Part shown: piece after piece, positions 11,538 through 20,249 of the stretch | How positions within the stretch are numbered: position 1 is the stretch's first letter | Layout of the letters: every line of letters begins with the position of its first letter | Assembly: GCA_963573315.1 (NCBI GenBank) | Contig: OY752142.1 | Location: forward strand, 1,054,001 to 1,118,000 | Reading direction: 5' to 3' | DNA from: Entomortierella parvispora | Taxonomy: Eukaryota > Mortierellomycota > Mortierellomycetes > Mortierellales > Mortierellaceae | Length of the DNA stretch: 64,000 nt | Position numbers and translations under genes: made by a program | The notes under the pieces: generated by a model | Seen by the model: only the letters and a program-made list of their open reading frames with translations | What the model was told of the DNA's origin: nothing | Database searches by the model: none

Positions 11538-12938
11538 ATGGTCAACGCCGCCAAAGTACTCCAGGACTTGCGCGCCTCCGCTGAGCGCAAACCCGATGTT
11601 GTCGTCCGTCTTGGAAAGCCCCTTGTCGACTCTGGCGCGGTCATGAAACTTGATGCTGATGGTAACTTGAGAACAGTCATCATACCTTCCCCACCTTATC
11701 TTAACCTCGGCATGCCTCGACAATCCAGTCGACTATGGAGGCTCAAAGAGGATTCTCGATTAGTATCTACAAACTTGAAGATCGCTTGGTCTTTCGATCT
11801 GATATTCTTCTGTCTCTCTTACCTCTTTAGCGTGGCTCGTGTATGAACAAGTTGCCATTGCCGCATTAGACGTTGGCGACGACCTTTTGGCCCACGTAAG
11901 ATGACACGGGTTTCTTTGATATACCAATCGCACTCACAGTCCGTCATCGATAAGTCAAAACGTTATGAGCAGAGTACTCACGCACAACCTCTAATTGCGT
12001 ACTTAGAAATGCATCCAAGCCCTTGAAGCAAAATTTCCAGGATCAGCGCGTGTGAATCGTCTGAATGGAATGAAATTCGAAGCTATCGGAAAACTGACAG
12101 AGGCTTCAGAGGTTTACAAGGCTATTCTGGAGGAGGACGAAACCAATGTTGTAAGGACAGGACGATGAAAATATGGTCTATGGATGAACCTCAGAGTGAG
12201 GCTGAAAACATCATCCTGATCAGCCGTTCTCTTTATTATCCTTCCTGGTCTAGCTTGCCGCTAAACGTCAAGTCATGTTGTTGAGGACTATGGGACTACC
12301 ATCAGAGGCCATTTCTGCATTGGTCAAGTACCTGGATATTAACTGCACAGATTTCGAAGGCTGGCTGCAATTGGCAGATTTGTACCTCGAAGAGTTGATG
12401 TAGGTTCTTACGGGAAATTGGCACAAGAGAATCGGAATACGTGGGGATGCTGTCGGCTCTATTTTCCTGGATATTGATTCTCGCCTGACCGTTCACCCCA
12501 TTTGCTCTAGGTATGGACAGGCTGCATTCTGCATGGAAGAAGTCCTCATGCTCCAACCTCAGAACCATATTTTCCATCTCAAGTATGCCGAGATCCTTTA
12601 TACTCAAGAGAACTACCAGCTGGCTTTGAAACAGTTCTGCCGTGTGATTGAACTGTGCAAAGACCATGTCCGTGGTCTCTACGGAATCAAATTGGTAAAT
12701 ATAATGTCTCTAGATAGAGTTTACTACCCTGCAAATCTCTTACTTACTTCCTGTCCAACCCTCTTAGTGCACTTCTCGCTTGTTGAAATCGGCACCATCA
12801 AAAGATGCCGCCGCCACATCACAGGAGGACTTGAAGGCGATTGATTTGCTTGCCACTGAACGCTTGGTGGCTGTTTATAGCGCGAATGGTGCCGCTTCCA
12901 CAAAATCAGTTAGTACCAAATGGATCGAATGCCTGTAG
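11538..12938 (+). CDS. EMC2: ER membrane protein complex subunit 2 (TPR protein)
   Basis: Cytosolic TPR subunit of the EMC, the ER insertase for tail-anchored and multi-pass proteins. Six exons: 11538-11661, 11831-11895, 12007-12150, 12254-12399, 12511-12694 and 12768-12938. They give 277 aa with a closed frame, close to the roughly 290 aa of animal EMC2. Diagnostic blocks are WLVYEQVAIAALDVGDDLL, FPGSARVNRLNGMKFEAIGK, LEEDETNVLAAKRQ, DFEGWLQLADLYLEELMYG, QAAFCMEEVLMLQPQNHIF and LKYAEILYTQENY. These give at least three TPR-like helix pairs. The last residues (KSVSTKWIECL) are the usual short variable tail. The next feature downstream is a poly-T tract and a tRNA gene. Confidence 0.93.
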
Positions 12939-13003
12939 GCCCCGTCAACCTTTCTCATAAAACTCACACCAAAAGTCGATGCGTTCTTGGGTCAATCGGT
13001 ATG

Positions 13004-13029
13004 GGTTTTTTTTTTTTTTTTTTTTTTTT
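13004..13029 (+). repeat. Poly-T tract
   Basis: An uninterrupted T run downstream of EMC2, between its stop codon and the tRNA-Cys gene. Exact length is uncertain, since homopolymers of this size are often misassembled. Confidence 0.8.
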
Positions 13030-13058
13030 GGGTACAGTATATTAATCGGCGTAATCGT

Positions 13059-13064
13059 CACGTG
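13059..13064. promoter_or_regulatory. CACGTG palindrome upstream of tRNA-Cys
   Basis: The core sits in GTCACGTGATC and ends 49 bases before the tRNA 5' end. CACGTG within TCACGTGA is the classic bHLH (Cbf1/USF) site in fungi and animals. Whether a bHLH factor binds here is inference. Confidence 0.45.
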
Positions 13065-13113
13065 ATCACTTTGCCGCGGGATAATGGAAAATTTTGAAAT
13101 TTGGTTTTAACAA

Positions 13114-13185
13114 GCAGGATTAGCTCAGCGGTAGAGCAGCCGACTGCAGATCGGCAGGTCTCCGGTTCAAACCCGGAATTCTGCT
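13114..13185 (+). tRNA. tRNA-Cys (GCA), copy 1
   Basis: A 72-nt cloverleaf folds by hand. The acceptor GCAGGAT pairs with ATTCTGC and the discriminator is T. The D stem GCTC/GAGC has loop AGCGGTA. The anticodon stem GCCGA/TCGGC has loop CTGCAGA, giving anticodon GCA. The T stem TCCGG/CCGGA has loop TTCAAAC. There is no intron. A T-run (TTTTTGG, then eight Ts) follows and would serve as Pol III terminator. The internal A and B boxes (TAGCTCAGCGG, GGTTCAAACCC) are intact. A second copy lies at 19912-19983. Confidence 0.95.
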
Positions 13186-13688
13186 TTTTGGATTTTTTTT
13201 GCGAGACATCCATCGACCATGGGGCGACCTTCCTTTTCGGGTCGCTTATCTATCGACCCTGCCATTCTCTAAACCACCAACCAGCCCATTTCTTAACCGC
13301 CGAGATCACCATAGCCGCCGATGTACCCTCGTGATCGTATCCGCCGACTTCTCTTTTTCCGGTTGTCGAGCGAATAGATAAATCCTTTTTATTTTGCTAC
13401 TTTGGACGACTTTCGATCGGCAAGCTCTGAGCCCACTCCATCTTCCAGTGGATCGATTGGTTTAGTGGTTTAGTGTGTGAATACCGACATGTCACTCCTA
13501 TCAACTACTTTTATTTACCTATTACTACAAGAGTGGTCGCAACTGAAAACAAAAGGACAGAAAGACTGGGATCGGTTATATTTTGTAATTTACGTTAAAG
13601 GAAACACGAGAAAAGCAAACATCGAGAAATATAAAAAGAAAAACATTACTGAGGTTTCGTTGAATAAGATGGGGGGGAGCAGAGCTTT
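13186..13688. other. Gene-free stretch
   Basis: About 500 bases separate the tRNA-Cys gene from the 3' end of the CBM48 gene. I see no conserved ORF, repeat or RNA here. The A-rich part near 13540-13650 probably includes the 3' untranslated region of the minus-strand gene. Confidence 0.5.
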
Positions 13689-14669
13689 TTAAGAAATGAA
13701 CTTCTTAAACTTTTTCCAGAAGCCAGATTTGCGCTTATTGGATTGTGCTAGCGACGTGTTGGAGGGGAATTGAGGGGTCGAGGTCGATACCGCAGTGGTG
13801 GGCGAAGCTGTTGCTGGGAGATGCAGCTTGTCGACGAGTGAGATTGGCGCAGATCCTGTCACATTAGCGCTTGAGGTTGAGATGATGGGCGCAGCAGCGG
13901 CTGTAGAAGAATAGAGGGTGGAAGGCGCGGGGGACGAGCTGGAGGCGATCGAATTCGAGGACGAGGACAGCATGGGCGTCGATGGGGAAGAGGAGGACAA
14001 AGCAGAAGACACGGCAACAGAGGCATCGACAGTGGGACGAGCTTCACCCTCCGTCTTCTCACTGCTGTTCTTGCGCGGGATGGTCACAGCCTCATGCTGA
14101 ACAATGGCCACACCGTAATCACCGTCGCCGTCATGTTCATCGTCACCGAGCACAGGAGCAGATGAGGCAGTCGAAACGTCTTGTGAAGGATGAGCATCTC
14201 CAGCCTTGTTGGACGCATCGTAGACCTGAGAATCCACCAAGGTCTTTGTCGTAGCAGATTCTGTCAATGAATGCTCTTGTCGCTCCTGTGATTGCTGCTG
14301 CTCAGACTTTTCCGAGGGGGTAATATCCTCGACAAAGCAAACGTTGTTCAGGTTGCCAGCATGATCCCTTTCTAAGGCCTGGCCGGGATCCGTAACCCAG
14401 TTGTGTCCATCGAGAACAAACTTGAAAACAATCTTGCGGTGGCGGAGAGGCTGCTCCTTGGTCTCGCTCACCTCAGTAAACTCCAATTGATCCAAGTCAA
14501 TCTCGAGCTCAGTCTCGAAGCGTCCTTCTTGCTCGTTCCTGTGCAAGAATCCAGCCTTGTGGCTGCGGGCCCAGTCTTCGAAATTTCCCGTGACCTGGAC
14601 CGAGGAAGGGAAAGGTTGATCATAAGGTGGGAAGGGAAATGTGAATCGAATGGGTAAAAGACGTGGCAT
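13689..14669 (-). CDS. CBM48 (AMPK-beta glycogen-binding-like) domain protein
   Basis: A 326-aa protein that begins with a carbohydrate-binding module of the AMPK-beta/CBM48 type. PIRFTFPFP opens strand 1, then VQVTGNFEDWARS, the acidic strand DLDQLEFTEV, KIVFKFVLDGHNWVTDPG and NLNNVCFVED. This pattern is shared by AMPK beta subunits and by the fungal Crp1/Mdg1 proteins; the N-terminal position and the long disordered Ser/Thr/Ala tail fit Crp1/Mdg1 best. The C-terminus ends in a basic amphipathic stretch, KRKSGFWKKFKKFIS, which could bind membrane or nucleic acid (inference). Start: 14669 is the first in-frame ATG. The frame stays open upstream to about 15343 without any ATG, so an upstream exon or a long leader is possible. 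The kinase-binding C-terminal domain of AMPK beta is absent. Confidence 0.8.
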   Translation of the reverse strand: MPRLLPIRFTFPFPPYDQPFPSSVQVTGNFEDWARSHKAGFLHRNEQEGRFETELEIDLDQLEFTEVSETKEQPLRHRKIVFKFVLDGHNWVTDPGQALERDHAGNLNNVCFVEDITPSEKSEQQQSQERQEHSLTESATTKTLVDSQVYDASNKAGDAHPSQDVSTASSAPVLGDDEHDGDGDYGVAIVQHEAVTIPRKNSSEKTEGEARPTVDASVAVSSALSSSSPSTPMLSSSSNSIASSSSPAPSTLYSSTAAAAPIISTSSANVTGSAPISLVDKLHLPATASPTTAVSTSTPQFPSNTSLAQSNKRKSGFWKKFKKFIS

Positions 14670-15343
14670 GATGTGGGTGTTTAGGAGACTGCTACTACTT
14701 GTGTTATTGCTGTGCGTCTTTAGTGAAAACGTCTTTAGTGAAAAGCCGAGGTCAAGAAATCGGAGAGCAATCTTTGGTTTGAGTGAGATCCGAATACAAG
14801 CTGTCGAGGACGGATTATGGGACGAAGATGGATCGAATTTAGAGAGATCTTGACAAGAGGAGGGAAGATAGGAAGAAAAGGTCTGGTCCAAGTCTTCTAG
14901 TGGCTCTCGCTGTTGAGGTCGATATTGGAACTGTTGCTGTTCTTGGAGATAAAGGAGTACTCGTTCTGGATGTAGAGGGGCTGTTGGTGCAGTTGGATAG
15001 TAATATCCGAGGCCTTCGATCCGCTCCTTTTTGGTTGGCTTGTTGTGGAAGCTATTGTAGTAACAGGTGTCGAAGCGCCGTTTGTCTGCTGAGTTCAGGC
15101 TATTGCTATTTGCGTTGTCTAGATCGGCGCTGAGGGTAAGGACGTCGTCGAGGCTCTCTGCAAACGGTTCAGATTCTGACGACGGTGAAGGTGAAGGAGG
15201 CGGGACTTCTGGTTCTGGTAAACTCGTTAGAGTTGAGGTGATGGAAAGCGGAAGAAGCAGATAGGGAAGAAATGACTCGAGCTGTTGGTGGGACTTGACA
15301 ACGATTTCGGGGATGGGAACAAAGAAGTGGCAACTCACAAGCT
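14670..15343 (-). other. Open 224-codon leader in frame with the CBM48 gene
   Basis: The CBM48 reading frame continues upstream without stop to about 15343. It encodes a Ser/Pro-rich, ATG-less stretch with segments such as LPEPEVPPPSPSPSSESEP. At its 5' end lie both an acceptor-like TTAG and a donor-like CTTGTGAGTT, so it may be a coding exon joined to an upstream start or part of a 5' UTR intron. A 15-bp unit (CGTCTTTAGTGAAAA on the plus strand) occurs twice in tandem at 14715-14744. Undecided. Confidence 0.35.
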
Positions 15344-16662
15344 AAGACAGAATGAGCGTATGCAGACGTCGTATATAGTGTTAATTGCAAGGTTGCACAA
15401 GAGGATGGGAGGAAAAATGGCGGGAAAGTAGGGGTTGATTAAAAGAAGAAAAGAGAGGACCCCATCCTTGCTTTGTTTTTTTTTTCGTCTTCGCTCGCTC
15501 AGACCACGTTTGAGCCAACATTTCATATTTCATATTTTTTCAAGAGGAGACTAAAACATGGGGGAAAGGGCCAATTGGCTGTCAAGTCTGAAATTTATCC
15601 TATGGCAAATCGCGTCCGTAGGATATCATACGCTGCAACATAAATATTCAAAAAGATAACGGGAGGGACATACCGGTCGCGATCCGACGTAGAGTTGAAC
15701 CTGGATTTGCGTTGTCGTCATGACTGAGGAATAGCCCTTAATTTACTGGTGCGGTATGGTCTCTTCGCGGTGAAGCTAGATGTCTGATGTAAGTGCGGGA
15801 AATGGAGGCAAAAGAAGCAAAAGGACAAGAGAGGCGAGGGTGGCAACGAGAGAAAGAGAGAGAGAGAAGAAAGTGGAGAGGGGGAGAAAGGGGGGAAAGA
15901 AAGAGAAGAAAAGGGCAACGAAGTTATGGTTATAGAACTGGGAATCGAGAGAGAGGAGGACACGCGAACCCCACACATTCCTTTGATGAGAGCCTGGTGA
16001 TACGCGTTGTCAATGATGCCAAGAGACGATCCTTTTCCCCACACTTCCTTTTTCCTTTTATCCCGCTACGGCATTGAGCCGAAAAGAAAGAAAGGGTCCT
16101 CTCTCCCTTTCTCCCACCCCTCACTATCGCTCTCTTTCTGTTTCTCTCTCCCTTTCTCTTTTTTTTCTCTCTCTGTCTATTCCACTCTCTGTCTCTTTCA
16201 CCCCTCTCTCTCACTCTCTCACTCTCTCACGCTCTCCTCGGTAAACATCGAAATGAGAGGAGAGAAAAGGTCAAAAAGAGGTCAGACGAGATAGGATGAA
16301 CCAAAAAGAGAGAGAAAGCCCGATCTCTCACCCTTCTTTGCAAGATGAAGTGAGGTGAGGTGACCTCCGTGTCTTTAGTATCGTTGTGTGGTCAGAATGC
16401 CATCAAGACCAGGGAGGAATAATTTTCTGGCCATACCAGGATGAGCCAGAAAAAAAATCCAAAAAACCTTTATCGGGTTAAAAAAGATCTACTTACCTCT
16501 CTTTATTCACATGATATTCTTCACTGAGCTGGCTGTTCATGATCGGTTGCGGTTTCCGACATCTATGGTACGTTGGGCTACATAAGAACGGACTCTTTGT
16601 GCATGTAATTTATTGATAATCAAACGCTTTTGCAAACACTGTGTGTATTGTTAAGCAAGTTT
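15344..16662. repeat. Low-complexity intergenic region, purine then pyrimidine tracts
   Basis: This 1.3-kb stretch has no supportable gene. Purine-rich sequence (GAGA, GGAA) runs about 15795-15910. Pyrimidine-rich sequence (CTCTCT, TTTCTC) runs about 16098-16240. The two form a mirror-like pair on one strand about 200 bases apart, which could pair or form triplex DNA. The pyrimidine tract may be part of a transcript leader. Confidence 0.55.
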
Positions 16663-17431
16663 CTAGTAGCCGCCATTGTAATAATTATAGTTGCGATTGT
16701 TGCGGCCAAAGATGGATGCAAAAATAATGATTAATGTCCAGATAATGCACATGACAAAGCAAGCACGAGCCCAAAACCTCTCCCTTGGATCTGGCGACCT
16801 CATGTAGCACATTCCAAAGAGATAACCAACCCATGTGCACAAACTACAAAGTATGAGAAAGGCGCGAAGAAGAGGATCAGCAATTGGCTCAGATTCATGC
16901 ATCAATCACATTACACATTACACCACAGTCACTCACCCGAAGATGAAGCAGATCATAGCCATGGGCACTCCGTGGCTGGGAGGCGCTGCACTGGCACCGT
17001 ATGTCCCAGCGCCGTATCCCCCAGCACCGCCTCTGTTCGCGGTGTCATCAACCACATAAACAACCGTGCTTGGTTGGCCGACTGCAATAAACGAAGCAGG
17101 TTTGATTAGCCTTTAGGTATAGTCTGTTGCGACATGGAGACAACGAGCGTCTCCTCTCCACTGACGCTGCTGCAAAGGATGCAAGGGACGACTGACCTGG
17201 GGGAGGTGCGTATGCCGCAGATGGGGGGATGTATGCTCCAGCAGGAGGAGCGTATTGCTGCTGCACGGGCTGAGCCTGGTAGTAGGATTCTGTTGTGGGG
17301 AGTGGTCCTGATGGTGGGTCGTATTTTGCACCTCCAGATGCGCTTGTGGTTGTAGAGTAGGATGGAGGTGGGGGCTGCGCCATGCCATCCTGATTCTGGT
17401 CGTGTTGATTCTCAAAGCCTTTTTGACTCAT
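16663..17431 (-). CDS. Pro-rich protein with two C-terminal membrane segments
   Basis: Three exons (17431-17197, 17081-16937, 16843-16663) give a 186-aa protein with a closed frame. The N-terminal half is Pro/Gln/Tyr-rich (PPPPSYSTTT, PVQQQYAPPAGAYIPP) and likely cytosolic and disordered; PPPPSY resembles the PPxY ligand of WW-domain ubiquitin ligases. Two hydrophobic helices follow. The first is about VPMAMICFIFGLCTWVGYLF and the second ACFVMCIIWTLIIIFASIF, joined by a charged loop SPDPRERFWAR. The tail RNNRNYNYYNGGY is short and Tyr/Asn-rich. This layout is common among small fungal membrane proteins that act as ubiquitin-ligase adaptors, but no family name can be assigned, so function is unknown. 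Confidence 0.75.
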
Positions 17432-17691
17432 GGTGACTGAAGTTGGTTATGTCTCCTGGTGGGTGCTGGCAGTGAAGAGTGGCTCGAGGGTGGGTGCTGT
17501 TGTCGGCTTCCTGGTGGATGAAGATAGGAAAAGCGGGAAAAAGGAGCTTGTGTGGGTAAAAGACAAAGAAACAAAAAAAAAAAAAAAGGCGCATCCTGCA
17601 CGACGCACTCGCCAAAAAGGTGAGACAAGACAAAGAGTTTTTTTTCTTTTGCATGATTCTTGACTCCAACAAACTAATCTGGGTTCCCCCT

Positions 17692-19494
17692 TCAGAGAAC
17701 ACCTTGTGAGGACAGGTTCTGACGGAAAACACGCGATGAGGAGAAAGTCGGACTCGACAGCAGGAAGCCTCGCATCAGCACCCGATGTCTCTCTACGATC
17801 CGGACCATCTCTTCTGCTTGCACACGTCCCTGCGTCGGCATGGACCGCTCGAAGATGCGATAGCTGTCCGAAGCCAAGTTCGCCTTGCCTGTCTCAAGAT
17901 CAAGCACGCACATGAACCCATACACCATCACGGCTGCGCGATCAATTGGAAGGTCTCCCTTGGATCGATCCAGGAATGTCTCGATAAAAGTGCTCGTCGG
18001 AAGCGTGTTGAAATGACGGCCAAGCAAAGGCAAGAAGCAGAGAACTCGACTTTGATGAACCACTGGAGGTACCGAACACGCCATGGAGGGGAAAGGTTGC
18101 ATGAGTTCTTGCTGTTCCAGCAGAACATGACCCGTCAGTGTCTTTGTACAGTTGATCTGAGGCCGATTGTATTTTGGAGACGAGTTGGGCAGGAGTAATT
18201 CGGCAGTTAATCTCGACGCCTGGCGTTGGTTCGATGATTCCATCCCGGACATGGCTCGCTCACTCGGACCAGCAGTCGTTGCAGAGAAGGAAGAACCACG
18301 GGCTGAGGAAGGGATCTGTTGGGATGGAGAGGGCCTGAGGAGCGTCATGATATTGGGTACAAGGTATTGGAAACAGAGCTGCCCCATAGAGACTCGATCC
18401 TCATGGTCTGGCACACGCAGGGACGCGTTTTTTTCGGGAGCATTCACGAGGTAGTGGAAGTGGTCCTGGTCCCGTAAACTAGTGAGGCACTGAAGGATCA
18501 AAACCGCGGTTTCTGGAAGACAGATTCCTCTGCAGACTTGATCCGCAATTACTCTCGCAATGACATGTATGTTGATTTTTGAGATCACGTAAGGGTTTAG
18601 AAGCGGTGTCGGTGGAGTCTTATTGGGCGGTGTTGTCATAGTTTCTGAATCGATTGACGTCGCGGGCAACACTGAGTGTCTATATCCCAATGCATCGACA
18701 TGGTCTATACAATTGTCCACCTGCTTCACACACAACTCGTCCTCCTTGCCAAACTCCAGTCTATATCTCTCCAATGCTTCGACCTCCTCCAAATATCCAT
18801 CGTTGACACTGTCGCTCAAATAGAGCCGTCGAAGTATCGCTTTCGCTGTGATTAAAACTCTTCCTACAGCCTCCTTGCCTTCTGTCAATGCCGGTGATGG
18901 ATTCTCTTGCTCGTAGAACTCTGCTAATAGCATCCGAGAATAGAGCTCAAAGTCAGATACGGCTGTTGGTCTTTCCTGTTTGTTTTTTTTTCTGTTATTG
19001 TTTTGGCAGACACCAAGCCGCGATCGACATATCCGGTGAGAGTGCTGTTCATTCGTCCTCTTCCGCATACAACATTCATTGCCGCCTGTCTCTTCATTCC
19101 TGCATTTGTCGCTGTCTCTGTGCAATTCGTTCTCACAAGTCTCCTCAGATTGCGAGTCGCTATCACCCCAATTTGACGTCCCGAGACGTATGTCAAAGAC
19201 AGTGGAGAGTTGCCACAGCACCAGCATCCTGAGACGATTGCAAACTTGAGTGAGGGGGATCATTTGTCGAGGCGATAGATGGTGGAGAATGCAATAGACA
19301 ATCTCTGTGGGCAGCCTATCAAGGCTCGCCATATAGACTGGATCGAAAATTGTTGCAATGGTAGTTGATCGTTCATTGGTATTGCTACTGGCTGATCTGA
19401 AGGACGAACTGAAGGGTTGTCGAGGCGACAGCATCGACGCCATGGTAGGCGTTGACTGCATTGCAGGCGAAGATTCTACCAGAGTCGAGGTCAT
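17692..19494 (-). CDS. F-box protein
   Basis: A single exon of 600 aa. An F-box lies near residues 58-97 (LDRLPTEIVYCILHHLSPRQ...), the segment that binds Skp1 in SCF ubiquitin ligases. The rest has no recognisable WD40 or leucine-rich repeats. It looks alpha-helical with Ser-rich linkers, including LITAKAILRRLYLSD and LLPLLGRHFNTLPTSTFIET. The N-terminus has several in-frame Met residues (2, 12, 18, 21 region), so the exact start is uncertain. The substrate is unknown. The neighbouring upstream sequence leads into a tRNA-Cys region with no shared promoter partner. Confidence 0.82.
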   Translation of the reverse strand: MTSTLVESSPAMQSTPTMASMLSPRQPFSSSFRSASSNTNERSTTIATIFDPVYMASLDRLPTEIVYCILHHLSPRQMIPLTQVCNRLRMLVLWQLSTVFDIRLGTSNWGDSDSQSEETCENELHRDSDKCRNEETGGNECCMRKRTNEQHSHRICRSRLGVCQNNNRKKNKQERPTAVSDFELYSRMLLAEFYEQENPSPALTEGKEAVGRVLITAKAILRRLYLSDSVNDGYLEEVEALERYRLEFGKEDELCVKQVDNCIDHVDALGYRHSVLPATSIDSETMTTPPNKTPPTPLLNPYVISKINIHVIARVIADQVCRGICLPETAVLILQCLTSLRDQDHFHYLVNAPEKNASLRVPDHEDRVSMGQLCFQYLVPNIMTLLRPSPSQQIPSSARGSSFSATTAGPSERAMSGMESSNQRQASRLTAELLLPNSSPKYNRPQINCTKTLTGHVLLEQQELMQPFPSMACSVPPVVHQSRVLCFLPLLGRHFNTLPTSTFIETFLDRSKGDLPIDRAAVMVYGFMCVLDLETGKANLASDSYRIFERSMPTQGRVQAEEMVRIVERHRVLMRGFLLSSPTFSSSRVFRQNLSSQGVL

Positions 19495-19880
19495 GGTACA
19501 TCAGTGGTATTGCGGGCGGGGTAGTGGAAATAAGAGGCGGTTTATTCTATCCTCTAAATCTGGTTTATATGTCTTTGAGACCGAAACACTCGGACGCCTC
19601 CAATCGCCAAAGAGAGACATCCAGCCATCTTTCCTTGAACATGAAGACCGAAAGCTATCATTTACGTGATTCCGTGAACGATAGACACGATCCGCGATTG
19701 GCAATGAAAAAAGATGAAGGAAAAAAACAAGAGTGAGTGGGTGGAAGGTTCAAAGTGCCCTTTTTTTTTTTTTTTTCTTGACTCAAAGGTCCAGACGGCC
19801 CGAAATTGGTGGCAATTATCACGTGATTCCTAAAAGATGTGTCACGTGATTTCAAACCGATCTTTCACTTTATATATATA
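19495..19880. other. Gene-free stretch with AATTGGTGGC and CACGTG sites
   Basis: The region between the F-box gene start and the tRNA-Cys gene has no supportable gene. It contains a poly-T run near 19760-19776, the element AAATTGGTGGCAA at about 19803-19815 and CACGTG at 19820-19825 and 19843-19848. It must contain the F-box gene promoter; the CACGTG sites are nearer the tRNA. Confidence 0.5.
19820..19848. promoter_or_regulatory. Paired TCACGTGAT sites upstream of tRNA-Cys copy 2
   Basis: Two CACGTG cores, both in the context TCACGTGATT, have cores starting 23 bases apart and lie 64-92 bases before the tRNA. The first is only six bases downstream of GGTGGC. A bHLH factor of the Cbf1/USF type would be the expected binder (inference). 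Confidence 0.5.
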
Positions 19881-19912
19881 CTGTATTTCCTCATATTGAT
19901 GAGGAAATACAG
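19881..19912. repeat. Perfect 13-bp inverted repeat abutting tRNA-Cys
   Basis: CTGTATTTCCTCA, a 6-base spacer TATTGA, then TGAGGAAATACAG. The right arm ends on the first base of the tRNA. It follows an AT-rich TATATATATA stretch, a plausible Pol III upstream promoter position. The symmetry is seen directly; any role is unknown. Confidence 0.85.
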
Positions 19913-19983
19913 CAGGAATAGCTCAGTGGTAGAGCAGCCGACTGCAGATCGGCAGGTCACCGGTTCAAACCCGGTTTTCTGCT
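19912..19983 (+). tRNA. tRNA-Cys (GCA), copy 2
   Basis: A 72-nt cloverleaf with anticodon loop CTGCAGA (GCA). It differs from copy 1 at five positions. Four are two compensatory pairs: T-A to A-T at the last acceptor pair, and T-A to A-T at the first T-stem pair. The fifth is C to T in the D loop. Both copies therefore appear functional. A pyrimidine-rich TTTCTTCTTTTTCG follows as terminator. Confidence 0.95.
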
Positions 19984-20249
19984 TTCTTCTTTTTCGATAT
20001 TTTTGCCACATTCGTTTTGGTTAGGCGTTGGTGGCAACGACCATTTCGTGGAATGTCCCAGATGCTCCCAGCGCTTTTTTTTCTTCTTTTTTTCTTTCAT
20101 GTAATGTAAAGCGCTCTACTTTCTTTTTCTTTGTCCCCTCTTCTCATGCAAAAGACCCAGATCTCACATCCATCGCCCTTCGCTTGAATTCAGCCTGCAC
20201 ACACTCTCTTTCTCTCTGATTCACCAAATCTCAGACACATTTTCTTCAC

